From positions 5,890,001 to 5,954,000 of the forward strand of contig NZ_AP022587.1 in NCBI RefSeq assembly GCF_010731715.1: a stretch of 64,000 bases of DNA, in the 5' to 3' direction. Position numbers and translations under genes: made by a program. The notes under the pieces were generated by a model, which made no database searches, was not told where the DNA came from, and saw nothing but the letters and a program-made list of their open reading frames with translations. Positions 36,050 to 45,405 of this stretch are shown one piece after another. The stretch comes from Mycobacterium stomatepiae (GTDB lineage: Bacteria > Actinomycetota > Actinomycetes > Mycobacteriales > Mycobacteriaceae). Every line of letters begins with the position of its first letter. Position 1 is the first letter of the stretch.

Positions 36050-38122
36050 ATGGATAGTAGGCCTGGCACAATCGAGAAAGTGACCGCGCGCCCGCTTCGG
36101 CACAGTCCGAGTGGACCGCTGCAGCCGAACGAATTAGCTCAGGCTGCGGTGATGGGGGCGCTCTGCTCAGTGACCGCCATCATCGCCGCGGTCATTCCGT
36201 TCGCTCAGGGCCTGGGCGTGCTCGGCGCCGTGCCGATGGGGTTGCTCGCCTACCGCTTCCGTCCCCGGGTGCTGATCGCCTCGGCCGTCGCCGCGACGAT
36301 CATCGCCTTCTTGATCTCCGGAATGGGCAGTTCCGCGATGGTCGTCGACGCCGCCTGGGTCGGCGGGATATGTGGAATCGTCAAACGCAAGGGCCGCGGC
36401 GTGCCCACGGTCATCGCCGCGTCCCTGGTCGCCGGATTCCTCTGGGGCGCGGCCTGGGTCGGGGTGTTCGCTGTACTAACTCGGTTGCGGCAGTTGATCT
36501 TTGGGGTGCTGACCGCGAACGTCAACGGTGTCGCCGCATTTCTGCGCTGGGTACATCTGCCGCGGGTCGGTGAGACTCTGCAGCACTGGGTCGCCGAGGG
36601 GCTGCGGTACTGGCCGTGGTTGGTGCTGCCGTATCTGGTTTTCGTGGTCGTGCTGGTGACGTTGATCGGGTGGTCGGTGTTGTCGCGTCTGCTGGAGCGG
36701 ATGGGCGACATCCCCGATGTGCACAAATTGGATCCACCCGACGTCGACGTGCCCGAGGACGCCGGTATCGGTCCGGTGCCGGTGCGGCTGGACCGGGTGC
36801 GGTTCCGCTATCCCAACGCCGCCAAAGACGCCCTGCGCGAGGTCAGCCTCGAAGTCCGGGGCGCCGAACACGTCGCGATCACCGGTGCCAACGGCTCCGG
36901 CAAGACGACGCTGATGCTGATCCTGGCCGGTCGCAAACCCACATCGGGAATCGTGCACCGGCCCGGCGCAGTGGGTTTGGGCGAGCTGGGCGGCACCGCG
37001 CTGGTCTTGCAGCACCCGAAGAGTCAAGTGCTGGGCACCCGGGTCGCCGACGACGTGGTGTGGGGCTTGCCCCCCGAGGCCAAGGTCGACGTCAGCCGGT
37101 TGCTGCGCGAGGTCGGGCTCGACGAAGTCGCCGAAAGCGACACCTCGAGTTTGTCCGGCGGGCAGCTGCAGCGTCTGGCCCTGGCCGCCGCACTCGCCCG
37201 CGGGCCCACACTGCTGATTGCCGACGAGGTCACCTCGATGATCGATCAGAAGGGTCGCGACGCGCTGCTGAGCGTGATGTCGGGCCTCGCCGAGCGGCAC
37301 CAGACTGCCCTGGTGCACATAACCCACTTCGACGACGAGGCCGCGTCCGCGGACCGCACGATCAATCTCAGCGAATCTTCGGACAACACCGCCGCGGTCG
37401 GGATCGCCGACGCGCCGGTGCCCAGTCCCGCGGCACCGCAGCGGCACGACGCGGGAGCGATCGAACTGATCGGCGTCGGGCACGAATATGCCAGTGGCAC
37501 ACCGTGGGCCAAGACCGCGCTGCGCGACATCAACTTTGTCGCCGAGCAGGGCGACGGTGTCTTGATCCACGGCGACAACGGGTCGGGCAAGTCAACGCTG
37601 GGGTGGATCATGGCCGGGTTGACCACCCCGACCACCGGTTCCTGCCTGATCGACGGCGAGCCCACCCACGAACATGTCGGCGTGGTGGCGTTGGCATTCC
37701 AGTCGGCCCGACTGCAATTGATGCGCAGCCACGTCAACCTGGAAGTGGCTTCGGCGGCCGGCTTTTCGCATCGCGACGAAGACCGCGTGGCCGCGGCACT
37801 GGGTTTGGTCGGGCTCCAGCCCGCGTTGGCCGCACGGCGCATCGATCAGCTCAGCGGTGGCCAGATGCGCCGCGTGGTACTGGCCGGACTGTTGGCGCGT
37901 TCACCGCGCGCGCTGATTCTCGACGAGCCGTTGGCCGGATTGGACGTCGCCAGCCAGCGCGGCTTGCTGACGCTGCTCGACCGCTCGCGTCGTGAGCAGG
38001 GTCTGACGTTGGTGGTCATTTCGCACGACAGCGTCGGCCTGGAAGGGATCTGCCCGCGCACCTTGCATTTACGCGACGGTGTGCTGGAAACGGTGCCGAC
38101 CACGACAGAGGGTGTGGCATGA
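36050..38122 (+). CDS. ECF-type transporter: DUF2232-like membrane domain fused to two ABC ATPase domains
   Basis: A 690-aa protein: N-terminal membrane region (about residues 25-215, five to six helices, DUF2232/S-component-like), then two ATPase domains. ATPase 1: GANGSGKTT (about 282-290), [30 protein letters not shown]. ATPase 2: GDNGSGKST (about 508-516), [30 protein letters not shown]. This matches Rv2326c. It forms, with the downstream EcfT, an energy-coupling-factor importer, perhaps for a vitamin or metal; substrate not evident. It lies divergent from marR. ATG 36050 has no strong ribosome site; GTG 36080 is possible. Confidence 0.92.
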   Translation: MDSRPGTIEKVTARPLRHSPSGPLQPNELAQAAVMGALCSVTAIIAAVIPFAQGLGVLGAVPMGLLAYRFRPRVLIASAVAATIIAFLISGMGSSAMVVDAAWVGGICGIVKRKGRGVPTVIAASLVAGFLWGAAWVGVFAVLTRLRQLIFGVLTANVNGVAAFLRWVHLPRVGETLQHWVAEGLRYWPWLVLPYLVFVVVLVTLIGWSVLSRLLERMGDIPDVHKLDPPDVDVPEDAGIGPVPVRLDRVRFRYPNAAKDALREVSLEVRGAEHVAITGANGSGKTTLMLILAGRKPTSGIVHRPGAVGLGELGGTALVLQHPKSQVLGTRVADDVVWGLPPEAKVDVSRLLREVGLDEVAESDTSSLSGGQLQRLALAAALARGPTLLIADEVTSMIDQKGRDALLSVMSGLAERHQTALVHITHFDDEAASADRTINLSESSDNTAAVGIADAPVPSPAAPQRHDAGAIELIGVGHEYASGTPWAKTALRDINFVAEQGDGVLIHGDNGSGKSTLGWIMAGLTTPTTGSCLIDGEPTHEHVGVVALAFQSARLQLMRSHVNLEVASAAGFSHRDEDRVAAALGLVGLQPALAARRIDQLSGGQMRRVVLAGLLARSPRALILDEPLAGLDVASQRGLLTLLDRSRREQGLTLVVISHDSVGLEGICPRTLHLRDGVLETVPTTTEGVA

Positions 38123-38979
38123 GCGAGACCGCCCCACCGGCCGCCGACAAGGGCCGGGCCAAATCCCCTCGGCGTCCGGTGGTGCTGTTGGTTCCGGTGC
38201 CCGGGAACACCGTCATGCACAAGTTGTGGGCCGGCACCAAGCTCTTGGTTGTCGTCGGCACCGCGGTGCTGCTGACCTTCTATCCGGGTTGGGTGACCAT
38301 CGGGCTGCTCGGGGGTCTGACGGTGGCCGCGGTGTGGTTGGCTCACATTCCGCGCGGTGCCCTGCCTACGGTGCCACGCTGGCTGTGGTTGGTGATGGGG
38401 CTGGGCTTTGTGACCGCCGCGCTGTCCGGCGGCAGTCCGATGATTTGGGTGGGCGGGCTTCATGTCGCGCTGGGCGGATCGTTGCACTTCCTGCGGATGA
38501 CCGCGCTGACCATCCTGCTGATCACGCTCGGGGCGATTGTTTCCTGGACGACCAACGTCGCCGAAATCGGGCCCGCACTAGCAACTTTGGGGCGCCCGTT
38601 CAAGATCTTCCGCATCCCGGTCGACGAATGGGCGGTGGCGTTGGCGCTCGCGTTGCGTGCCTTTCCGATGTTGATCGAGGAATTCCAGGTGCTCTACGCG
38701 GCCCGCCGATTACGGCCCAGGGACGCACCGCGCACCCGCAAGGCTCGGCGCAAGCAGCAGGGCCGTGAGCTGATCGACCTGTTGGCGACGGCCATGGTCG
38801 TGACGTTGCGGCGCGCCGACGAGATGGGCGACGCGATTACCGCGCGAGGCGGGGCGGGTCAGCTCGCCGCGTCACCGGCACGGCCGAAAACGGCGGACTG
38901 GGTGACACTGGGCCTATTTGTCGCGGCGGGCGCCGCCTCGGTGGCGCTCGAGACGATGCTGCATCTCAGCCCGCTGTAA
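38119..38979 (+). CDS. EcfT-type energy-coupling transmembrane protein
   Basis: A 286-aa membrane protein, five or six helices, with the family's cytosolic coupling motifs: ARRLRPRD (about residue 194-201) and [13 protein letters not shown] (about 236-248), the ARG-type helices that dock into EcfA ATPases. Overlaps the ATPase gene by four bases (ATGA), matching Rv2325c. Together they form a complete ECF module. Confidence 0.92.
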   Translation: MSETAPPAADKGRAKSPRRPVVLLVPVPGNTVMHKLWAGTKLLVVVGTAVLLTFYPGWVTIGLLGGLTVAAVWLAHIPRGALPTVPRWLWLVMGLGFVTAALSGGSPMIWVGGLHVALGGSLHFLRMTALTILLITLGAIVSWTTNVAEIGPALATLGRPFKIFRIPVDEWAVALALALRAFPMLIEEFQVLYAARRLRPRDAPRTRKARRKQQGRELIDLLATAMVVTLRRADEMGDAITARGGAGQLAASPARPKTADWVTLGLFVAAGAASVALETMLHLSPL

Positions 38980-39005
38980 CGAGGCTCTTCCCGTAGCGTA
39001 AGCGC

Positions 39006-39458
39006 GTGGCCGACATCCAGCGCACTCGTATCATTGCGGCTTGCGTGCAAGAAGTCTGGGATGTGCTGGCCGACTTCGGCGCCATCAGTGTGTGGGCCGG
39101 CAACGTCGACCACTCATGTATCCTGTTTTCGGGTCCCGACGGAGCGCCCGTCGGCACGACGCGGCGCGTCCAAGTCAAACGCGACACCCTCGTCGAGTGC
39201 ATCACCGAGTTCGACCCGCCGCGTGCGCTCGCCTACGACATCGAAGGTCTGCCCCGGCTGCTGCGCCGGGTGGCCAATCGCTGGACGCTCGAGGCCAGTT
39301 CAGGCGACGCGACCGCGGTGACACTGACCAGCACGGTCGAAATCGGGCCTCGCGCACCTCAACGGCTCGCCGAACGCGTGGTCTGTCGCGTCGCGGTACG
39401 ACAATCCGACTCGATGCTTGCCGGGCTCGCGAACCGATTGGAGAATGCTCGTGTCTGA
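39006..39458 (+). CDS. SRPBCC-family (START-like) protein
   Basis: A 150-aa SRPBCC protein, likely binding a hydrophobic ligand in a helix-grip cavity: MADIQRTRIIAACVQEVWDVL at the start, VQVKRDTLVECITEFDPPRALAYDI in the middle, and a C-terminal helix. GTG at 39006. It overlaps the downstream sulfatase by at least eight bases, so the pair may work on one substrate. Not found at this site in M. tuberculosis, where EcfT is next to AsnC, so this pair is an insertion or was lost there. Confidence 0.75.
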   Translation: MADIQRTRIIAACVQEVWDVLADFGAISVWAGNVDHSCILFSGPDGAPVGTTRRVQVKRDTLVECITEFDPPRALAYDIEGLPRLLRRVANRWTLEASSGDATAVTLTSTVEIGPRAPQRLAERVVCRVAVRQSDSMLAGLANRLENARV

Positions 39459-41244
39459 TCGCCCCGACATCGTCATCCTGATGACCGACGAGGAACGTGC
39501 GGTGCCGCCCTACGAGACGCCCGGCGTGCTCGCCTGGCGTGATCGAATACTGCGGGGGCGCAAGTGGTTCGACGATAACGGCGTCAGCTTCGGCCGCCAC
39601 TACACGGGCTCGCTGGCCTGCGTGCCCAGCCGTCCGACCATCTTCACCGGGCAATACCCGGACTTGCACGGTGTCACCCAGACCGACGGCATCGGGAAGA
39701 CGGCCGACGATTCCCGGATGCGCTGGCTTCGCCGCGGCGAGGTGCCCACCCTAGGCAACTGGTTCCGCGCGGCGGGATACGACACGCACTACGACGGCAA
39801 GTGGCACATCTCGCACGCGGATCTCACCGATCCCGACACCGGCCGTTCGCTGGCAACCAACAATGACGACGGCGTCGTCGACCCGGTCGCGGTGCAGCGC
39901 TATCTCGACGCGGATCCGCTTGGGCCGTATGGCTTTTCCGGATGGGTTGGCCCGGAGCCGCACGGGGCGCTGTTGGGCAATGCCGGCATTCGCCGCGATC
40001 CGCTGATCGCCGATCGTGTCGTCGCCTGGCTCACCGACCGCTACGCCCGCCGTCGCGCCGGCGACCCCGGCGCGCGGCGTCCGTTCCTGTTGGTGGCCAG
40101 CTTCGTCAATCCGCACGACATCGTGCTGTTCCCGCTGTGGTCGCGCCGCGGTCCGGTCAAGCCGTCGCCGCTGGACCCGCCTCCGGTCGCCCCGGCGCCC
40201 ACTGCCGACGAAGACCTGTCGACCAAGCCGGCCGCGCAAATCGCCTTCCGCGAGGCCTACTACTCGGGCTACGGCCCGGCGCCCGCGATCGACCGGACCT
40301 ACCAGCGCGGCGCGCAGCGCTACCGCGATCTGTACTACCGCCTGCACGCCGAGGTGGATGGGCCGATCGACCGCGTCCGGCGCGCCGTCACCGAAGGTGG
40401 TTCGGAAGACGCGGTTTTGGTGCGCACCGCCGATCATGGCGATCTGCTGGGCGCGCACGGCGGGCTGCATCAGAAATGGTTCAACCTCTACGACGAGGCC
40501 ACCCGCGTTCCCTTCGTCATCGCCCGCATCGGTGCGCGTACGACGGCGCCCCGGGTGGTCACGGCGCCGACATCGCACGTCGACCTGGTCCCGACGCTGC
40601 TGGGAGCCGCAGGTGTCGACGTCGCGAAAGCGGCAGCCACACTGGCCGAGTCGTTCTCGGAGGTGCACGAGCTGCCGGGCCGGGATCTGATGCCGGTCGT
40701 CGACGGCGCACCCGCCGACGAGACCCGCGCCGTCTACCTGATGACCCGCGACAACATGCTCGAGGGCGACAGCGGCGCCTCGGGCCTGGCGCGCCGCCTG
40801 AAGCAAACCGTCAATCCGCCTGCGCCGCTGCGCATCCGGATACCGGCTCATACCGCGTCGAATTTCGAAGGCCTGGTGGTCCGGGTCGACGATGCGGGCG
40901 GTGCCGGGCATCTGTGGAAGCTGGTCCGCACGTTCGACGACCCGGGGACCTGGACCGAACCGGGCGTTCGCCATCTGGCGGCCAATGGCATTGGGGGAGA
41001 GGCGTATCGGACGTCTCCGCTGGATGATCAGTGGGAGCTTTACGACCTGACCGCCGACCCGATCGAAGCCGAGAACCGCTGGAGCGATCCGGCGCTGCAT
41101 GAGCTGCGGCAGCACCTGCGGATGCAGTTGAAGCAGGCCCGGGCGAGTTCGGTGCCGGAACGAAACCAGCCGTGGCCCTACGCGACTCGCCGACCGGCGA
41201 CCCGGCCCGAGCGTGTTGCGCTATGGCGTCGAGTGTTGCGCTAA
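39451..41244 (+). CDS. Type I sulfatase (alkaline-phosphatase superfamily)
   Basis: A 597-aa hydrolase of sulfate esters. The maturation motif CVPSR (Cys at about 53 in LACVPSRPTIFTGQYP) would be converted to formylglycine by FGE. Other family signatures: N-terminal metal site VILMTDEER, GKWHISHADLTDPDT, and RTADHGDLLGAHGG. No signal peptide, so a cytosolic enzyme, as for other mycobacterial sulfatases. Start GTG 39451 gives MSDRPDIVIL; ATG 39445 is also possible. Last codons lie inside a short repeat. Natural substrate unknown. Confidence 0.87.
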   Translation: MSDRPDIVILMTDEERAVPPYETPGVLAWRDRILRGRKWFDDNGVSFGRHYTGSLACVPSRPTIFTGQYPDLHGVTQTDGIGKTADDSRMRWLRRGEVPTLGNWFRAAGYDTHYDGKWHISHADLTDPDTGRSLATNNDDGVVDPVAVQRYLDADPLGPYGFSGWVGPEPHGALLGNAGIRRDPLIADRVVAWLTDRYARRRAGDPGARRPFLLVASFVNPHDIVLFPLWSRRGPVKPSPLDPPPVAPAPTADEDLSTKPAAQIAFREAYYSGYGPAPAIDRTYQRGAQRYRDLYYRLHAEVDGPIDRVRRAVTEGGSEDAVLVRTADHGDLLGAHGGLHQKWFNLYDEATRVPFVIARIGARTTAPRVVTAPTSHVDLVPTLLGAAGVDVAKAAATLAESFSEVHELPGRDLMPVVDGAPADETRAVYLMTRDNMLEGDSGASGLARRLKQTVNPPAPLRIRIPAHTASNFEGLVVRVDDAGGAGHLWKLVRTFDDPGTWTEPGVRHLAANGIGGEAYRTSPLDDQWELYDLTADPIEAENRWSDPALHELRQHLRMQLKQARASSVPERNQPWPYATRRPATRPERVALWRRVLR

Positions 41245-41320
41245 GGCGACGTGTATGGCGTCGAGTGTTGCGCTAGGGCGAAAATCGGCCCAGATCTCGC
41301 CATGGTGCAACACTCGACGT
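41223..41320. repeat. Short intergenic repeat: two direct copies and one inverted copy
   Basis: ATGGCGTCGAGTGTTGCGCT appears at 41223-41242 and 41254-41273, each followed by A/G GGCGA; an inverse copy TGCAACACTCGACG lies near 41305-41318. The first copy contains the sulfatase stop codon. The inverted arms can form a terminator-like hairpin between the convergent sulfatase and AsnC genes. Confidence 0.5.
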
Positions 41321-41336
41321 GAACACTCGCGAGCCG

Positions 41337-41783
41337 TTAGGTCCGCATTCGGTCGATGAGGTTCGACAGCACGACGATGCTTTCGCTACGCTCGATGTCG
41401 GCACTTGAGCGGATGCGTTCGAGTATCGGCTCGAGGTGGCGCATGTCGCGGGCCAGCACATGCAGGATGGCGTCGGACGTGCCGGTCACCGTCGCCGCGC
41501 TGACCACCTCGGGCATGTCCACCCAGGCCGCTCGCAACTGATCGGGGGCGATCGTGCCGTGGCAGTACACCTGCACATAGGCTTCGGTGTTCCAGCCGAG
41601 CGCATTGCGGTCGACGATAGTGGTGAAACCCCTGACCACACCGCTGTCGATCATCCGGTCGACGCGACGTTTCACCGCGGGTGCCGACAAATTCACCTTC
41701 TCGCCGATCTCGGCGAAGGTGGCGCGCGCATGCTCGGTGAGCTCGGTGAGGATGCGTTCGTCGGTGTCGTCCAGGCGGTCCAT
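41337..41783 (-). CDS. Lrp/AsnC-family transcriptional regulator
   Basis: A 148-aa feast/famine regulator: N-terminal HTH (LTELTEHARATFAEIGEKVNLSAPAVKRRVDRM) and C-terminal RAM ligand-binding domain (VTGTSDAILHVLARDMRHLEPIL). Divergent from the arginine-catabolic genes, at the place of Rv2324. It probably senses an amino acid, perhaps arginine, and controls the neighbouring operon via two phased repeats in the spacer. Confidence 0.92.
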   Translation of the reverse strand: MDRLDDTDERILTELTEHARATFAEIGEKVNLSAPAVKRRVDRMIDSGVVRGFTTIVDRNALGWNTEAYVQVYCHGTIAPDQLRAAWVDMPEVVSAATVTGTSDAILHVLARDMRHLEPILERIRSSADIERSESIVVLSNLIDRMRT

Positions 41784-41803
41784 CGCCTCTCATTTCAGCG
41801 TCA

Positions 41804-41847
41804 CGCAATAAATCGTTGCTTTGGGCGCTCTAGCGCAATAAAACGTT
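41804..41847. promoter_or_regulatory. Two phased repeats, likely AsnC operators
   Basis: CGCAATAAATCGTT (41804-41817) and CGCAATAAAACGTT (41834-41847) differ by one base and are exactly 30 bp apart, three helical turns, in the AsnC/ddaH spacer. AT-rich phased direct repeats are typical of Lrp/AsnC binding. The second copy ends at the ATG at 41849. Confidence 0.6.
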
Positions 41848-41905
41848 CATGGACACGCAAGAATCGGCGTTTGATTGTGTCCATCTGCCAAAATACCCTG
41901 GAAAT

Positions 41906-42781
41906 ATGACGGATTACTATGTCGACCCGGCGCCGCACGCCGCGCCCGCGGCATGGCATGACGCCGCGCTCCAGCGGACCAGAACAGCTCAGACACGTCG
42001 GTATGCGATGACGCCGCCGGCCTATTACGCGGTGGAGTACGCGATCAATCCCTGGATGGACACCGGAATGCCGGTGGACGTCGGTGTCGCACACGCGCAG
42101 TGGGAAGCGCTTCGGCAGACCTACTTGGCGCTCGGCCACCGCGTCGACATCGTCGAGCCGGTGCGCGGCCTGCCGGACATGGTCTATGCCGCCAACGGTG
42201 GGTTCATCGCCGGCGACGTCGCCATCGTCGCGCGATTCCGTTACGTGGAGCGGGCCGGCGAGGCGGCGGCCTACGGCGAGTGGATGTCGTCGATGGGTTT
42301 TGAACCGGTCACCACCCGGTTCATCAACGAGGGCCAGGGCGACCTGCTGATGGTCGGCGAAAAGGTGCTGGCCGGTTACGGCTTTCGCACCGATCGGCGC
42401 GCGCATGCCGAGATTTCGGCGGCGCTGCGCATGCCGGTGATCTCGCTCGAACTCGTCGACCCCCGGCTCTATCACCTCGACACCGCGCTCGCCGTACTGG
42501 ACGATCACACGATCGCGTTCTACCCGCCGGCGTTCAGCGCGGCCGCGCAGGAGCAGCTGCACGTGTTGTTCCCCGACGCTATCGTGGTGGGGAGCGCGGA
42601 CGCCTACGTACTCGGCCTCAACGTGGTATCCGACGGCCTGCATGTCGTTCTTCCTTCCGCCGCAACGGGTTTCATCGCTCAATTGCGGGAGGTGGGCTTC
42701 GATCCCGTCGGCGTCGATCTCTCCGAGCTGCTCAAGGGGGGCGGTTCCGTCAAGTGCTGCACATTGGAGGTGTTTGAATGA
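41906..42781 (+). CDS. Amidinotransferase-fold hydrolase, DDAH/arginine-hydrolase type (Rv2323c homologue)
   Basis: A 291-aa protein of the guanidino-group-modifying superfamily. Catalytic elements: PDMVYAANGG, the acidic EGQGDLLMVG, His in LYHLDTALAVLDD, and nucleophile Cys in GGGSVKCCTLEVF near the C-terminus. Homologue of Rv2323c, which M. tuberculosis needs for growth on arginine. The ATGA overlap with rocD links it to ornithine use, so it probably hydrolyses arginine or a methylarginine. I chose ATG 41906 because conserved sequence begins soon after; ATG 41849 would add 19 residues. Confidence 0.85.
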   Translation: MTDYYVDPAPHAAPAAWHDAALQRTRTAQTRRYAMTPPAYYAVEYAINPWMDTGMPVDVGVAHAQWEALRQTYLALGHRVDIVEPVRGLPDMVYAANGGFIAGDVAIVARFRYVERAGEAAAYGEWMSSMGFEPVTTRFINEGQGDLLMVGEKVLAGYGFRTDRRAHAEISAALRMPVISLELVDPRLYHLDTALAVLDDHTIAFYPPAFSAAAQEQLHVLFPDAIVVGSADAYVLGLNVVSDGLHVVLPSAATGFIAQLREVGFDPVGVDLSELLKGGGSVKCCTLEVFE

Positions 42782-44010
42782 CGATTCTCGACCACCCGGC
42801 GACGTTGGCCCCCAACGACGCGATCGAGTTAGTCGAAACGTATGCAGCGCACAACTATTCGCCGCTGCCGGTGGTGGCGGCCAGCGCCGAGGGCGCCTGG
42901 ATCACCGACGTCGAGGGTCGGCGCTACCTGGATTGTCTGGCCGCGTACTCGGCGGTCAACTTCGGCCACCGCAACCCCGAGATCACCGCGACAGCCCATG
43001 CCCAGCTCGACACCCTGACGCTGGTTAGTCGCGCATTCCACGCCGCGAATCTGGGGCCGTTCTGCGCTGGGCTGGCTCGGCTGTGCGGCAAAGACATGGT
43101 GCTGCCGATGAATTCGGGTGCCGAAGCCGTCGAGAGCGGCCTCAAGGTCGCCCGCAAGTGGGGCGCCGACGTCAAGGGCGTGTCCGAGGGCCGCGCGAAC
43201 ATCGTGGTGGCTGAGAACAATTTCCACGGCCGCACGATCAGTATCGTCAGCTTTTCGTCGGACCCGACGGCGCGGGGCGGCTTCGGTCCGTTCACCCCCG
43301 GATTCCGCACGGTGCCCTTCGGCGATACCGCGGCGTTGGCCCGCGCGATCGACGAGGACACCGTCGCGGTGCTGCTCGAACCGATCCAGGGTGAGGCGGG
43401 CATCAACGTCCCGCCCGACGACTACCTGCCGGCCGTCCGCGCGCTGTGCACGGATTACAACGTGCTGATGATCGCCGACGAAATCCAGTCCGGGCTGGCG
43501 CGCACCGGCTACACGTTCGCCTGCGACCGCTGGCGCGTCGTGCCGGACGTCTATCTGCTCGGCAAGGCGCTGGGCGGCGGCGTCGTCCCGCTGTCGGCGG
43601 TGGTCGCGGACCGCAACATTCTCGGCGTGCTGCATCCCGGCGAGCACGGCTCGACGTTCGGCGGCAACCCGCTGGCCGCCGCGATCGGCACCACGGTGGT
43701 CGCCATGCTGGCGCGGGGCGAATTTCAGGCCCGCTCGGCCGAGCTGGGTGCCCATCTGCATCGGCGGTTGCGCGACTTGATCGGTGACGGCGTGATCGCG
43801 GTGCGTGGCTTCGGGTTGTGGGCCGGCGTCGATATCGAGCCGACCCTGGCCACCGGCAAGGAGATCAGCCGGCGCCTGGCCGAGCGTGGCGTGCTGGTGA
43901 AAGACACCCACGGCTCGACGCTGCGGTTCGCCTCACCGCTGGTGATTACCGAGCAGGAGATCGACTGGGCCGTCGACCAGTTCGCTCGAGTGTTGCGAGA
44001 GGCTGCATAA
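42778..44010 (+). CDS. rocD: Ornithine aminotransferase RocD, intact
   Basis: A 410-aa class III PLP aminotransferase converting ornithine to glutamate semialdehyde. AHNYSPLPVVAASAEGAWITDVEG at the start, YLDCLAAYSAVNFGHRNP, the glutamate motif NNFHGRTIS, Asp in ADEIQSGLARTG, PLP lysine in LLGKALGGGVVPLSAV. In M. tuberculosis this gene is split (rocD1/rocD2) and the species is described as a natural rocD mutant; here it is one open frame of normal length. Overlaps the upstream gene by four bases. Confidence 0.96.
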   Translation: MTILDHPATLAPNDAIELVETYAAHNYSPLPVVAASAEGAWITDVEGRRYLDCLAAYSAVNFGHRNPEITATAHAQLDTLTLVSRAFHAANLGPFCAGLARLCGKDMVLPMNSGAEAVESGLKVARKWGADVKGVSEGRANIVVAENNFHGRTISIVSFSSDPTARGGFGPFTPGFRTVPFGDTAALARAIDEDTVAVLLEPIQGEAGINVPPDDYLPAVRALCTDYNVLMIADEIQSGLARTGYTFACDRWRVVPDVYLLGKALGGGVVPLSAVVADRNILGVLHPGEHGSTFGGNPLAAAIGTTVVAMLARGEFQARSAELGAHLHRRLRDLIGDGVIAVRGFGLWAGVDIEPTLATGKEISRRLAERGVLVKDTHGSTLRFASPLVITEQEIDWAVDQFARVLREAA

Positions 44011-44037
44011 TCAGCTGATCCAGCACTAGGGGGCCAT

Positions 44038-45405
44038 TTGCCAGCCAGCTCGATCAGCCTGAGTCAACAGATGCTGCGGCGGCGCCCGGCGGTCGGCGCA
44101 CCCGTCGCGCACGGAGCGGCGGGTCACCTCAAGCGTGGGATCGGCACGTTCGAGCTCACCATGATCGGGGTCGGCTCGACGATCGGCACCGGCATTTTCT
44201 TCGTGCTGTCGCAGGCGGTGCCGGAATCCGGACCGTCGGTGATCGTCTCCTTCATCATCGCGGGGATCGCGGCCGGGCTCGCCGCCGTCTGCTATGCCGA
44301 ATTGGCGTCGGCCGTGCCGGTGGCGGCCTGCCTGCTGCTCGAATACGGGGTGGCGACGGCCGCGGTGTCGGTGGGCTGGAGCGGTTACGTCAACAAGTTG
44401 CTGCACAACGTATTCGGATTTCAGCTTCCGCGTGCGCTGTCCGCGGCGCCCTGGGATTCCGACCCCGGCTACGTGAATCTGCCGGCGGTCATCCTGATCG
44501 CCATGTGCGCGCTGTTGCTGATTCGCGGCGCGAGCGAATCGGCGCGCGTCAACGCGATCATGGTGATGACCAAGCTGGGCGTGCTGGGCATGTTCGTGAT
44601 CATCGCGTTCACCGCCTTTGACACCAACCAGCTCAAGGACTTCGCCCCCTTCGGCGTTTCGGGCATCGGCGCGGCGGCGGGGACGATCTTCTTTTCGTTC
44701 ATCGGCCTTGACGCGGTGTCGACGGCGGGCGAGGAGGTCAAGGACCCGCAGAAGACCATGCCGCGCGCACTGATCGCGGCACTCGCGATCGTCACCGCCG
44801 TCTACGTCCTCGTCGCGCTCGCCGCGCTCGGCACTCAGCCGTGGCGGGCCTTCGCCGGGCAAGAAGATGCCGGACTGGCCACCATTCTCGACAACGTCAC
44901 ACACCAGGGCTGGGCCAGCACGATTCTGTGTGCGGGCGCGGTGATTTCGATCTTCACCGTCACCCTGATCACGATGTACGGCCAGACCCGGATTTTGTAC
45001 GCGATGGCCCGCGACGGGCTGCTGTCGTCGCGATTCGCGATGCTCAACACGCGCACGATGACTCCGGTGACGAACACGGTGATCGTGGCGATCGCCACCG
45101 CCACGCTGGGCGGCTTCATCCCGCTGGACGAGCTGGCCGACATGGTGTCGATCGGCACGCTGACCGCGTTCATCGTCGTCGCGGTCGGCGTGATCATCCT
45201 GCGGGTGCGCGAGCCGGACCTGCCGCGCCCGTTCAAGGTGCCCGGTTACCCTGTCACGCCGGTGCTTTCGGTGCTGGCCTGCGGCTACATCCTGGCCAGC
45301 CTGCACTGGTACACGTGGATCGCCTTCAGCGGTTGGATCCTGGTGGCGTTGATCTTCTACTTCGTGTGGGGCCGCCACCACAGCGCGCTCAACGACGCCG
45401 ATTAG
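44038..45405 (+). CDS. rocE: Amino acid permease RocE, with an apparent deletion in the third helix region
   Basis: A 455-aa APC-superfamily transporter. TTG at 44038 is preceded by TAGGGGG, nine bases away. FELTMIGVGSTIGTGIFFVLS is the conserved first helix; FFSFIGLDAVSTAGEEVKDPQK the central motif. After CYAELASAVPVA (about residue 95) the sequence jumps to ACLLLEYGVATAAVSVGWSGY. Relatives as I know them have about 20 residues between these words (SYSYAY...). So an in-frame loss of most of the third helix, near 44315-44330, is likely. Presumably an arginine/ornithine importer; function uncertain with this loss. Confidence 0.85.
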   Translation: MPASSISLSQQMLRRRPAVGAPVAHGAAGHLKRGIGTFELTMIGVGSTIGTGIFFVLSQAVPESGPSVIVSFIIAGIAAGLAAVCYAELASAVPVAACLLLEYGVATAAVSVGWSGYVNKLLHNVFGFQLPRALSAAPWDSDPGYVNLPAVILIAMCALLLIRGASESARVNAIMVMTKLGVLGMFVIIAFTAFDTNQLKDFAPFGVSGIGAAAGTIFFSFIGLDAVSTAGEEVKDPQKTMPRALIAALAIVTAVYVLVALAALGTQPWRAFAGQEDAGLATILDNVTHQGWASTILCAGAVISIFTVTLITMYGQTRILYAMARDGLLSSRFAMLNTRTMTPVTNTVIVAIATATLGGFIPLDELADMVSIGTLTAFIVVAVGVIILRVREPDLPRPFKVPGYPVTPVLSVLACGYILASLHWYTWIAFSGWILVALIFYFVWGRHHSALNDAD

